Made by a program: the position numbers and the translations under genes | Shown: positions 55,884 through 64,000 of the stretch, one piece after another | How the letters are laid out: each line of letters opens with the position of its first letter | Numbering within the stretch: position 1 is the stretch's first letter | The notes under the pieces: model-generated | Told to the model about the DNA's origin: nothing | The model's input: only the letters and a program-made list of their open reading frames with translations | The model's database searches: none | From: Pichia kudriavzevii | Taxonomy: Eukaryota > Ascomycota > Pichiomycetes > Pichiales > Pichiaceae | Assembly (NCBI RefSeq): GCF_003054445.1 | Contig: NC_042506.1 | Span: 751,501 to 815,500, forward strand | DNA: 64,000 bases | Direction of reading: 5' to 3'

Positions 55884-58800
55884 ATGGGTAATCATAACAC
55901 TAACAGTAGGTTTTTTGACCACACTTTGAAAACGACTTTACCGAAGAAAGAGAAAACGGCTGATGTTTTAGAAATAGAGCATGATAGGTTTATGAAATTT
56001 AAAGATGAGTTAACTGCACTATTCCCAGAAATGACAGAAACAACTGCGTATTCACTCTATAATAAATTCGCAAACCGGGATGATTCTTTGGAGAGTGCTA
56101 GTAATGCATATCTGGATAATTCTAACAACTATAGCAATTGTGGGTTCGAGACTTTGAACAAACGAGATTTCAAATCTGGTAAGGGCGATGATATGAAAAT
56201 TGCAAAATCAACAACCCCTATCCCACAGAAAAAGAGGTCAAGAGTGAATGGGATAGATATATTCGTACAGAATCATGAAAATTCCAGTAAGAAGCAAAAA
56301 CATGTTGAAGAATACGTCAATAAGAAAGAGCCACTGGAATGGAAAAAGTATATTGGAACCCTTAATGTCCAATGCTGGTGTACACGATCTATATTCAATT
56401 TGGGGTCTATATACAGAGAAAATAGGTTAATTTTCACTAAATCACCAAGTAATGATGTGATTTATGTTAGTCAACAAGCAGAAGGGAGTCCTTATAAGAG
56501 AGAACTTGGCAGAGTTGTTGAAGATATTTCAGAAATTATCGGACCGTTGCTTATGGAAAATGCTATGGAGTTCGAAAGTAAATTGTTCTATGTGGATACT
56601 ACAAGACTGAGTACTGGAGACTCATTTATCATAAGAACAAGATGTTTTCTAAGAGGTTCAATATTTGAAAATGAGACGTCACTGGGTGAGCACGATGATT
56701 TCGTAATAGAACAATTAAAGGTCATGAAGGATTCAAACGGTAAGATAAATGCAGGTACCAGACTTAAAAGTGCAATTCTTAAGCTATTTAAACTCATTGA
56801 ACTGAAAACAGATAAAGAGTTGGAAAGAGAACACCTCACTCTTATAAAAGCTGGAAGTACACATGATATTTTGAGTGATCAGAATATGGAAAAGGAACCC
56901 ATATATGCCGGAGATATCAGTACTGAAAATTCTGATGGGACCGAACTCAGTCTAAATCAAGTCAAAGATTTATATAAAAGCACAGAATTGAGTGTTCTTC
57001 AAGAAATCCTTCCTGAGAGTATTCCAGACAATTTCAACATTGAATTGAGGACGTATCAGAAGCAAGGACTAAGTTGGATGTTACAACGTGAAAAAGAGTA
57101 TGATAATGTTGGTCTCAACAATGTGAACCTTGAAAACAAGGAAAAAGAGTTTATTATTGCTAAATTGATGGCACTTGAAAAATCGTTGAACCCACTATGG
57201 AAAGAATATACGTGGCCACCAGCGCCTGAAAACATACCTCAGTCTTATGAGCCTGACAATATTGGAGACAAATTTTATCTTAACATGTACAAAGGTACGT
57301 GCTCTACTGTAAAACCTGTTATTAATTCTGACTGCAAAGGTGGAATCCTTGCTGATGAGATGGGTCTTGGCAAAACCATTACTACTTTGGCGCTAATTTT
57401 CTCTTGCCCAAAGGATAGGCTGTATGAATCATTACCGAACGATCATATGGCAAAAGTGAATGATTATGCTTATCAAACCACGTTGATTGTTGTTCCAATG
57501 GCTTTGTTGACTCAGTGGGAAAAGGAGTTTACTAAAGTCAATGGAGATGCAAAAAAAAACTTCTGTTACATTTATTATGGCTCTGGTACTCTTGGAAATC
57601 TAAAGTCAATTTTGTGTGGAAAGAATCCTCCTCGTATTATTTTGACGACATATGGTATGATCCAATCTGAATGGGCCAAATCTAACAGGGTAGATTCAAG
57701 AAGTGGGCTTTTCTCAGTCAAGTTCTTCAGAGTCATATTAGATGAAGGGCACAATATAAGGAATAAATCCACCAAAACTGCTAAAGCAGTTAATTCAATC
57801 AGATCCGAAAGAAATTGGATTTTAACTGGTACTCCTATAATTAACCGTTTAGATGATTTGTTCTCATTGATTCAATTCTTGCGCTTAAGGCCATGGTGTT
57901 ACCATTCATTGTGGAGGCACTGTATATCTGTTCCCTTTGAAACAGGTAAAGACATCGATGTGGCAACAGATTTGTTGAAATCAATCCTTGATCCTATTCT
58001 ATTGAGAAGAACCAAAAATCAGAGGGACAAAGATGGTAACTTTTTAGTGACGCTCCCATCTAAAGAAGTTATAATAGAAAAAATAAAAATGACGAAGAAG
58101 GAGCAACTTATTTACGATTGGCTTAAAGAGAAGGCAGTTTCTTCCTTCAAAGAAAGTTATAGGGCGGGTTTGATTTTCAAAAACTATACAACCATTTTGA
58201 CCCAACTACTTAGACTCAGGCAGGTTTGTTGCCATGTTGATTTGATTAAGAACACCTCAGACACTTCAAAAGAAGCGATTGTTGATGATGATGTTGATGT
58301 TAGAAAAAATACACAGTCCAAGCTGATTAATCAGACAAACGAAGAGGTATTGTCTCTTATTCGTACTATTGAAATGAATGAAAAGCAGCAGAGATTACCA
58401 CTTGACACAATTAATAAACTTAAATCAGAAATATACGAATTGTATCCTAGATTAGAAGAGAACGAGTGCTCAATCTGTACTGAAGCACTAGATATTGATA
58501 CATGTGTTGTGACTGAATGTAAGCACTGCTTTTGTCTAGGATGTTTGATGGAACATTTTGAATTTCAACTTACACATAAATCTGGCACTTTAGAAGAAGC
58601 AGACGAAAATGACATTTTGGCAAACCAAGAACAACTTATGAAAGCTCAAGAGGTTTTTTGTCCTATGTGTAGAACCCAAATCAATCAAAATCGACTTTTA
58701 AAAACACTAAGGACAAGTGAAACAAACACTGATAGCCTGCGTAACCTAAACAACGATGGTTTTTTGACGACCCAGGGCCCGGTTGAAAAGAGGGATTATT

Positions 58801-59369
58801 TTATTAGGCCTTATACCCCCAATGGACAATCATCAAAAATAAATGCTCTTTTAACTCATCTAGAAATGATTAAATGTCAATCACCTGGGGACCATGTTAT
58901 AGTTTTCTCGCAGTTTACAAGTTTCTTAGATTTGATAGAAGAAGAACTTCACAAATATAAAAATGAGTATAAGGTCCATAAATTTGATGGTAGATTAAAC
59001 CTTGAACAACGACACCGCGTACTAAATGATTTCGAGGAGCCAGTGAAATCTGGTGAGACCAAAGTGTCCATACTGCTGTTAAGCTTGAAAGCTGGCGGGG
59101 TCGGGCTTAACTTAACAGTTGCCTCCAAAGCCTTTTTGATGGACCCACATTGGAATAATGCCATCGAATTCCAAGCAATCGATAGAATACATCGTGTCGG
59201 TCAATGTAAGGATGTTAAGGTCGTCAGATTCATCACAGAAGGAAGCATAGAGGAGAGGATGTTACAAATACAAGAAAAAAAAAACCAACTAGGTGAAGCT
59301 TTGACGATTACTGACGAAGAAAGAAGGAAGAGAAAACTGGAAGAATTACAAAGCCTTTTTAATGAGTAA
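55884..59369 (+). CDS. RAD5: Rad5, HIRAN-Snf2-RING helicase/ubiquitin ligase
   Basis: A 1161-residue protein (S. cerevisiae Rad5, 1169). It polyubiquitinates PCNA with Ubc13-Mms2 and reverses stalled forks for error-free damage tolerance. The start is ATG 55884, just after a TTG. Domains: a disordered N-terminus, a HIRAN domain about 160-255 (WCTRSIFNLGSIYRENRLIF), which binds 3' DNA ends, and an ATPase lobe 1 with DEMGLGKT 491-498 and DEGH 620-623. The RING finger sits in the insert at 862-929 (CSICTEAL to CPMC). Lobe 2 follows (LLSLKAGGVGLNLTVASK, AIDRIHRVGQCKDV). All catalytic motifs are intact. Its stop is 39 bp from that of the convergent SAS2-like gene. Confidence 0.95.
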   Translation: MGNHNTNSRFFDHTLKTTLPKKEKTADVLEIEHDRFMKFKDELTALFPEMTETTAYSLYNKFANRDDSLESASNAYLDNSNNYSNCGFETLNKRDFKSGKGDDMKIAKSTTPIPQKKRSRVNGIDIFVQNHENSSKKQKHVEEYVNKKEPLEWKKYIGTLNVQCWCTRSIFNLGSIYRENRLIFTKSPSNDVIYVSQQAEGSPYKRELGRVVEDISEIIGPLLMENAMEFESKLFYVDTTRLSTGDSFIIRTRCFLRGSIFENETSLGEHDDFVIEQLKVMKDSNGKINAGTRLKSAILKLFKLIELKTDKELEREHLTLIKAGSTHDILSDQNMEKEPIYAGDISTENSDGTELSLNQVKDLYKSTELSVLQEILPESIPDNFNIELRTYQKQGLSWMLQREKEYDNVGLNNVNLENKEKEFIIAKLMALEKSLNPLWKEYTWPPAPENIPQSYEPDNIGDKFYLNMYKGTCSTVKPVINSDCKGGILADEMGLGKTITTLALIFSCPKDRLYESLPNDHMAKVNDYAYQTTLIVVPMALLTQWEKEFTKVNGDAKKNFCYIYYGSGTLGNLKSILCGKNPPRIILTTYGMIQSEWAKSNRVDSRSGLFSVKFFRVILDEGHNIRNKSTKTAKAVNSIRSERNWILTGTPIINRLDDLFSLIQFLRLRPWCYHSLWRHCISVPFETGKDIDVATDLLKSILDPILLRRTKNQRDKDGNFLVTLPSKEVIIEKIKMTKKEQLIYDWLKEKAVSSFKESYRAGLIFKNYTTILTQLLRLRQVCCHVDLIKNTSDTSKEAIVDDDVDVRKNTQSKLINQTNEEVLSLIRTIEMNEKQQRLPLDTINKLKSEIYELYPRLEENECSICTEALDIDTCVVTECKHCFCLGCLMEHFEFQLTHKSGTLEEADENDILANQEQLMKAQEVFCPMCRTQINQNRLLKTLRTSETNTDSLRNLNNDGFLTTQGPVEKRDYFIRPYTPNGQSSKINALLTHLEMIKCQSPGDHVIVFSQFTSFLDLIEEELHKYKNEYKVHKFDGRLNLEQRHRVLNDFEEPVKSGETKVSILLLSLKAGGVGLNLTVASKAFLMDPHWNNAIEFQAIDRIHRVGQCKDVKVVRFITEGSIEERMLQIQEKKNQLGEALTITDEERRKRKLEELQSLFNE

Positions 59370-59408
59370 CACATAGTAACCTCTGGTATATACAACAAAA
59401 GGTCTTAT

Positions 59409-60617
59409 TTAGTAAAATACAAAACAGTTTTTGTTTAGAAGATCCACATTTTCAATCATGTTATCTACGACCCACCTTTTCATCTTTTTTTTGTCAATCA
59501 TGACTTTGTAGTTTTTTTCATCTTCAACGAAAATGTAATGATCACTATACTTGAAGCTGTCTTGATAGTAATCCATATTTTTAGTTTTTGTACCACTCTG
59601 ATAAAGCACTTTCATGCACGACAATGTCATTAGGATGTCCTCAATCCTAAACCCCGTTATTTCACTGATCATTTGTAAAGTGACAAACTTTTTGTTGGAT
59701 AGACTCCCGTACACAAACACTTTAGCTATGCTGCTGCACCAATACTTTAGGTAGGTTAGTTTTCCCAATGGTGAGAGTGGATGTTCTGGCCCACTAATTT
59801 GTTGTTCATATCGTGACAACTGGTAAGAGAAATCAATCAACTTTGTGCCTAAATGTCGGTGCTGGTAACATGGAAGAACACATATACAAGATAAATTATT
59901 CAAGTCCCAAGATAATAATTCCCGGGAGTAAAATCCCATGGGTACTTCGATCCGATCAAGCATTTGATAGGCAACATAGAAATCAAAATAATCCAAATAG
60001 TAGAACACTGATTTGTTATCCAGAAAAAATTTAGCCATCAAGCACATATTCTGACAGAATAGCTTATTATAGAAGCCCTTGATTTTCCGTATGACTACCT
60101 CTCCATCGCTGTACATAACTTTTCCGGGTAGTTTACGTCTAAAACCACAGCAATTTATGTGTTGTTCCCACTCTACTCGGATGTCTGTGAATTTGAAACA
60201 ATATGGGCATACATACAAAAGATCTAGCCATATATCCTTTTTTTTGGGATTTATTACATATTCCTTAGGTGGCAGCTTCTTAGAAGCTAAGCTCTTTGCT
60301 TTGGGCGGTGAGACGTTAGCAGAAGCTATGCTTTCATCTTTGAACGATAGACTGGTACGGAAACTATTAATATTTCGATCATAAAATGGCACTTTGAACA
60401 AGGCAGAATTCCCATACCATGTGTCAAATTCATACTTCCCCAGCCTCATTCTCCGAACATTCCTGTAATTTAAAAACCCATATTCATCTCCATTGTCTTC
60501 ACTCTTAACTTCTGCTTGATCTGGGGGATGATCATTTGGCCCACTTATTTTATTTCGCCCTGATCGCCTTAGAGAGTTTTGAGGTGCCTGTAAATCAATT
60601 GAGCTATTTTTGCTCAT
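59409..60617 (-). CDS. SAS2: MYST-family histone acetyltransferase, SAS2-like
   Basis: A 402-residue MYST acetyltransferase; size and lack of a chromodomain favour Sas2 (H4 Lys16, silencing boundary) over Esa1 or Sas3. A C2HC zinc finger is at Cys137, Cys140, His153 and Cys156 or 157. Residues that in Esa1 are Lys262, Cys304 and Glu338 appear at Lys202 (LDNKSVFYY), Cys244 (NLSCICVLP) and Glu278 (GPEHPLSPLG), all at the same spacing. So the autoacetylated lysine and the catalytic pair are kept. The acetyl-CoA loop, normally Q-R-x-G-x-G, reads Q252-H-R-H-L-G257, so its first glycine is His255, an unusual change. It converges on RAD5 and diverges from ECM16 (259 bp between starts). Confidence 0.85.
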   Translation of the reverse strand: MSKNSSIDLQAPQNSLRRSGRNKISGPNDHPPDQAEVKSEDNGDEYGFLNYRNVRRMRLGKYEFDTWYGNSALFKVPFYDRNINSFRTSLSFKDESIASANVSPPKAKSLASKKLPPKEYVINPKKKDIWLDLLYVCPYCFKFTDIRVEWEQHINCCGFRRKLPGKVMYSDGEVVIRKIKGFYNKLFCQNMCLMAKFFLDNKSVFYYLDYFDFYVAYQMLDRIEVPMGFYSRELLSWDLNNLSCICVLPCYQHRHLGTKLIDFSYQLSRYEQQISGPEHPLSPLGKLTYLKYWCSSIAKVFVYGSLSNKKFVTLQMISEITGFRIEDILMTLSCMKVLYQSGTKTKNMDYYQDSFKYSDHYIFVEDEKNYKVMIDKKKMKRWVVDNMIENVDLLNKNCFVFY

Positions 60618-60823
60618 CGAGCTTAATCAATCTTGTCTTTGCCAGAAGGATTAGTATAGATCGAAGTTGCTGATCCACCGGCTCGTAAAGGATCTTTAAA
60701 TATGTCTAATATTCTAAGGCTGTGCAGCAATACAAATAGACGAGTATTTTCTTTTTTTTTTTTTCTTCATGTTAAAAATATTATAAAGTTTGAACTTTTT
60801 TCACACAAAAAAAATGAAAATTT
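60613..60823. promoter_or_regulatory. PAC- and RRPE-like motifs before ECM16
   Basis: TGAAAATTT at 60815-60823, 54 bp before the ECM16 start, matches the RRPE core. CTCATCG at 60613-60619 (CGATGAG on the other strand) matches the PAC core but overlaps the SAS2-like start codon. PAC and RRPE mark ribosome-biogenesis promoters, fitting ECM16. Confidence 0.4.
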
Positions 60824-60876
60824 ACACAGCAAAATAAGAATCAATTACTTTACACTAAGCTCCAAACCAACCAAAG

Positions 60877-63800
60877 ATGGCAAAAAAGGTTCATTATGGG
60901 AAAGCTGGTGGGCAGTTTGTAGATGAGGTTGAACCAAATGGTACCCCAGAAGGAGTCATTGAAGATGTTATAGATAACTCCATGGCAAGCATTGAAAATG
61001 AAAAGAGCAAGAGGAAAAGAAAGCTTAAGGAGAAGTTGATTGAGGAACACAAGGAAAAAATAACCAGAAAGAAGAAAAAAAGACTTGATAAATATATCGA
61101 ACATCAAATGAAGAGAGAAGAAAAGGAAATTCTTTTGAAAAAACTTGAAGAAACCAAGATCGATACCAGCATCTTAAAATCAGCCAAACTTATAGGTTCT
61201 GGTGATCGGAAAACCAAAAAAGAGAAAATAATAGAGGCTATGGAGCTGGAAAGACTTGGTAAGTCTACAGATGAGACAAAGGAGTTGTTATATGAGCAGA
61301 GAGAAGTGAAAAATTGGTCAGATCTGTTACAAGAAGATCAAAATATTGAAGGTGAACCGGCCAATGAGGAATTCAAAAGCACGTCAACGACAAGTTCAGG
61401 TTTTATAGATTTTAGACCTGCACAGCCATTCTCAGGAATGGGCACTGGATTTGGTTTTAGCAATATTGAAAAAGTAGTGAAAAAGAAAAAGAAGAAAAAC
61501 TACTCCTGGAGAAATAAAATCGAAGAAGAAACTAGCAAGAGAAAAACTGAAGAGGACGAAATGGACTTTGAAAGTGACAGCTCAGATGAAGAACTAGAAG
61601 CCCAAAGTGGAGCTGAAAGTGAAGATATAGATGTCAATGAAGAGCCTTCAAAGGATGGCAAGATCGAAAATGTTACGGATGAAAAAAGTGACACTGATAG
61701 TGACAGCGATGGGGTAGAAGAAGAAAATAATAGTAGTGTTGACGGAGATGATAATGATGACGATGATGGTGAAGATGAGGAGAGTGAAGATGATGGTGAA
61801 GATGAGGAGAGTAAAGATGATGGTGAAGATGAGGAGAGTGAAGATGATGTTGAAGTGGAGGTTAACATCAAAAAAGAACATACAAAAAAAGCTCTTGATT
61901 TCAAGGAGTGGGCAGAAGAACAGGTCCGTAAACTTGAGGGAAGAGAGGCTTTTTCTGCTCCGCAAGGTCCACAGATGAATTACAAGGCTATTGTTCGTGA
62001 GGAAGATCTCGATGATGGTTTGAAGGAAGATTTCGTCCCAATTAATGAAAACCTTAAGAGAAAGATTGTCACTGTCAATGTTGTCAGAGATGCAAGTATC
62101 CAGGAAGCTAGATCAAAACTACCTGTTTATGCAGAAGAAAGTAGAATTATGGAAGCAATCCATCACAATGACTGTGTTATTATATGTGGTGAAACCGGTT
62201 CTGGTAAAACCACCCAAGTTCCTCAGTTTTTGTTTGAATCTGGTTATGGTGTTTCTGATTCTGATACTCCCGGTATGGTTGGTATCACCCAACCTAGAAG
62301 GGTTGCTGCTGTTTCTATGGCTAAAAGAGTGTCTACTGAGTTAGGAAACTATTCTGATAGGGTTGGTTATCAAATCAGGTTCGACGCTAAGGTGAAAGAA
62401 GATACTTCTCTGAAATTCATGACCGATGGTGTTTTATTGAGAGAAATGATGACAGATTTCCTATTGATGAAATATTCAGCTTTGGTCATTGATGAGGCTC
62501 ACGAAAGAAATATAAATACCGATATCCTTATTGGTATGTTAAGTAGGGTCTTAAAATTAAGAAGGGAGTATCACGAAAAGCAACCTTCAAAATACTATCC
62601 ATTAAAATTAATTATAATGTCGGCAACATTACGAGTAAGTGATTTCAGTGAAAACAAGGTTTTATTTGATACCTCCCCTCCCATCCTCCAAGTCGATGCA
62701 AGACAGTATCCTGTTTCAGTTCACTTCAACAGACGCACGAGTTACAATTATACTGAAGAGGCGTTCAGAAAAACTTGTAAAATCCACAGAAAACTGCCTA
62801 AGGGCGCAATATTGGTCTTTATGACAGGTAAGGCAGAAATCGTATCTTTAGTGAAAAAACTAGAGAAGGAATTTCCCTTTAAGAATAACAAGTCAAAAGA
62901 ATTGCCTCTATCAGAGAAAGATGAGTTAATCGATGTTAAGGTTGACGTTAATAATGCAGATATTGAAGCGGAAGAAATTGATTTTGATGTCAACGAAATG
63001 GATATAAAGGAAGATTACAATGAGGCTGATGATGAAGATGATTCTGAAGAAGAAGAAGGGTTCGAGGAGGAACTTGAAGAGGACCAAACTGCAGATGATC
63101 CATTGTACGTTTTACCGCTATATTCCTTACTTCCAACAAGTGAACAAATGAAAATCTTTGAAGATCCACCAAAGGGGTCAAGATTATGTGTTGTGGCAAC
63201 AAATGTGGCGGAAACATCTTTGACTATTCCTAATGTGAGGTATGTGGTGGATTGTGGTAGGGCAAAGGAAAGAAAGTACGATGAAGAAAGTGGTGTGCAA
63301 TCCTTTGAAATTGGCTGGATATCGAAAGCTAGTGCAGACCAAAGAGCGGGTAGAGCGGGTAGAACTGGACCAGGACATTGTTACAGGTTATATTCTTCAG
63401 CTATTTATGAAAGTGAATTCCCACAGTTTTCCAAACCTGAGATATTAAGGATGCCCGTAGAAGGTGTTGTTCTCAATATGAAAAGTATGGGCATTCAAAC
63501 AGTTTCGAATTTCCCATTCCCTACTGCACCTAATAGACAAACGCTGAAAACTGCAGAAAAGCTGTTACAATATCTCGGTGCCTTGGATAAGGAAAAATCA
63601 CAGATCACCGCAATGGGAAAAAGGATGAGTTTATTCCCATTAAGTCCTAGGTTCTCCAAAATACTCCTAATCGCCAACCAGGAAGGGTGCTTGCCATATG
63701 TTATAGCTTTGGTTTCTGGAATGTCAGTTGGTGATCCATTCCTTACTGAATACGACATTGGTATCCAAATCAACGAGACAGAAGAAAAGAATTATATTAA

Positions 63801-64000
63801 TGAGAGTAGTGCTGAAACGAGAGATGATTATCAAGAATCAGAACAACAAATGAGCCAAAAGGATATAGAGAAAAGAAGGAAATTGAGACATAAGTTCAAC
63901 AAATCCAATGAGATGTTTTCCAAACTAGATAGGTTCAGTGATAGTCTGAAGCTTCTATCTGCAATTTGTGCTAGTGATCATATTCCAAGGAAGAAAAGGT
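60877..64000 (+). CDS. ECM16: DEAH-box RNA helicase Dhr1/Ecm16 (partial, runs off right edge)
   Basis: 1041 codons are present, open to the window end. Dhr1 unwinds U3 snoRNA from pre-18S rRNA in small-subunit assembly in the nucleolus. The start is ATG 60877 (MAKKVHYGKAGGQFVDEVEP). A basic coiled N-terminus (residues 40-110) is followed by acidic disordered sequence including three exact repeats DDGEDEESE (296-322). Helicase core: GETGSGKT about 438-445, DEAH 539-542, SAT 582-584, an acidic insert near 690-740 characteristic of DHX37/Dhr1, and QRAGRAGR 822-829. The DEAH C-terminal module begins after that, and the final 200 or so residues are missing from the window (yeast Ecm16 is 1267). 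The Dhr1 motif FIDFRPAQPFSGMGTGFGF near residue 170-190 supports the choice over Prp helicases. Confidence 0.9.
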   Translation, partial: MAKKVHYGKAGGQFVDEVEPNGTPEGVIEDVIDNSMASIENEKSKRKRKLKEKLIEEHKEKITRKKKKRLDKYIEHQMKREEKEILLKKLEETKIDTSILKSAKLIGSGDRKTKKEKIIEAMELERLGKSTDETKELLYEQREVKNWSDLLQEDQNIEGEPANEEFKSTSTTSSGFIDFRPAQPFSGMGTGFGFSNIEKVVKKKKKKNYSWRNKIEEETSKRKTEEDEMDFESDSSDEELEAQSGAESEDIDVNEEPSKDGKIENVTDEKSDTDSDSDGVEEENNSSVDGDDNDDDDGEDEESEDDGEDEESKDDGEDEESEDDVEVEVNIKKEHTKKALDFKEWAEEQVRKLEGREAFSAPQGPQMNYKAIVREEDLDDGLKEDFVPINENLKRKIVTVNVVRDASIQEARSKLPVYAEESRIMEAIHHNDCVIICGETGSGKTTQVPQFLFESGYGVSDSDTPGMVGITQPRRVAAVSMAKRVSTELGNYSDRVGYQIRFDAKVKEDTSLKFMTDGVLLREMMTDFLLMKYSALVIDEAHERNINTDILIGMLSRVLKLRREYHEKQPSKYYPLKLIIMSATLRVSDFSENKVLFDTSPPILQVDARQYPVSVHFNRRTSYNYTEEAFRKTCKIHRKLPKGAILVFMTGKAEIVSLVKKLEKEFPFKNNKSKELPLSEKDELIDVKVDVNNADIEAEEIDFDVNEMDIKEDYNEADDEDDSEEEEGFEEELEEDQTADDPLYVLPLYSLLPTSEQMKIFEDPPKGSRLCVVATNVAETSLTIPNVRYVVDCGRAKERKYDEESGVQSFEIGWISKASADQRAGRAGRTGPGHCYRLYSSAIYESEFPQFSKPEILRMPVEGVVLNMKSMGIQTVSNFPFPTAPNRQTLKTAEKLLQYLGALDKEKSQITAMGKRMSLFPLSPRFSKILLIANQEGCLPYVIALVSGMSVGDPFLTEYDIGIQINETEEKNYINESSAETRDDYQESEQQMSQKDIEKRRKLRHKFNKSNEMFSKLDRFSDSLKLLSAICASDHIPRKKR
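61762..61842 (+). repeat. Three 27-bp tandem repeats in ECM16
   Basis: A 27-bp unit starting GATGATGGTGAAGATGAGG occurs at 61762-61788, 61789-61815 and 61816-61842 with a single G/A difference in the second copy, then a partial copy to 61860. It encodes DDGEDEESE, in frame, in the acidic linker. Confidence 0.9.

Noticed and set aside
59902-59940. Arg232 taken as replacing the autoacetylated lysine of the MYST enzyme
   Set aside because: Recounting against Esa1 shows that Lys262 corresponds to Lys202, which is present; the nearby SKEK position is a different site.
61500-61904. Ser-rich minus-strand frame of 134 codons
   Set aside because: Antisense of the acidic linker of ECM16, whose frame is continuous and has helicase motifs downstream.
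1-64000. CRISPR arrays, bacterial operons, phage or toxin systems
   Set aside because: The segment is a yeast nuclear chromosome; no direct-repeat array with spacers and no such genes are present.

Overview
This is a compact, AT-rich budding-yeast (Saccharomycotina) nuclear segment. The genes are nearly all intronless and 1-5 kb long, they carry long glutamine runs, and their products resemble Saccharomyces cerevisiae proteins: Sdh2, Gos1, Met10, Pex14, Ino80, Snf2, Rif1, Oxa1, Rad5 and others. A gene for a respiratory complex I subunit (NDUFA2/B8 type, 50951-51202) excludes Saccharomyces itself. Together with the overall look, it suggests a Pichiaceae-type yeast such as Pichia kudriavzevii or a relative. 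The species is an inference; the yeast assignment is secure.

Layout. 0-8.3 kb: the 3' end of SDH2, a short ATG10-like gene only 4 bp ahead of GOS1, ZTA1, an ATR1-like 14-helix transporter and a THOC1/Hpr1-like gene. 8.3-16.3 kb: MET10 behind CACGTG boxes, an anion:cation symporter-type permease, and a compact Snf2-family ATPase without a RING domain. 16.7-25.3 kb: a Q-rich protein of unknown role, PEX14, INO80 (with a clear spliceosomal intron not far from its 5' end), HLJ1/DNAJB12-like, and an intronless tRNA-Phe(GAA). 25.3-28.2 kb is gene-poor with one small membrane-protein candidate. 28.2-37.3 kb: a bacterial-type (ywrD-like) gamma-glutamyltransferase, SNF2 with very long polyQ, and an unknown 262-residue protein. 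37.3-40.3 kb is a gene desert with relics of a decayed reading frame. 40.3-55.3 kb: RGP1, RIF1, DCG1, a mitochondrial protein divergent from OXA1, NDUFA2, a stand-alone eEF1B-gamma GST domain and GDS1. 55.9-64 kb: RAD5, a divergent SAS2-type MYST acetyltransferase, and ECM16/DHR1, which runs off the right edge.

Themes. Chromatin and DNA-maintenance genes are heavily represented: four Snf2-family ATPases (14.1, 19.6, 31.2 and 55.9 kb), RIF1, a MYST acetyltransferase, a THO-like subunit and GDS1. Promoters hold recognisable motifs that fit gene function: TTACTAA Yap1-type sites before ZTA1 and the ATR1-like gene, CACGTG before MET10, ACGCGT before RIF1 and RAD5, and a PDRE-like TCCGTGGA in a CGG-rich patch before the permease. 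Several start codons were moved to the first in-frame ATG (GOS1, THOC1-like, the RING-less Snf2 ATPase, the Q-rich gene, SNF2, RAD5), because the longest open frame begins there at TTG or GTG. I found no CRISPR array, intact transposon or clear LTR. No single locus here looks like a wholly new biological system. The best leads are the ATG10/GOS1 4-bp junction, the RING-less Snf2 ATPase, the altered acetyl-CoA loop of the SAS2-like enzyme, and the decayed frame at 38 kb.
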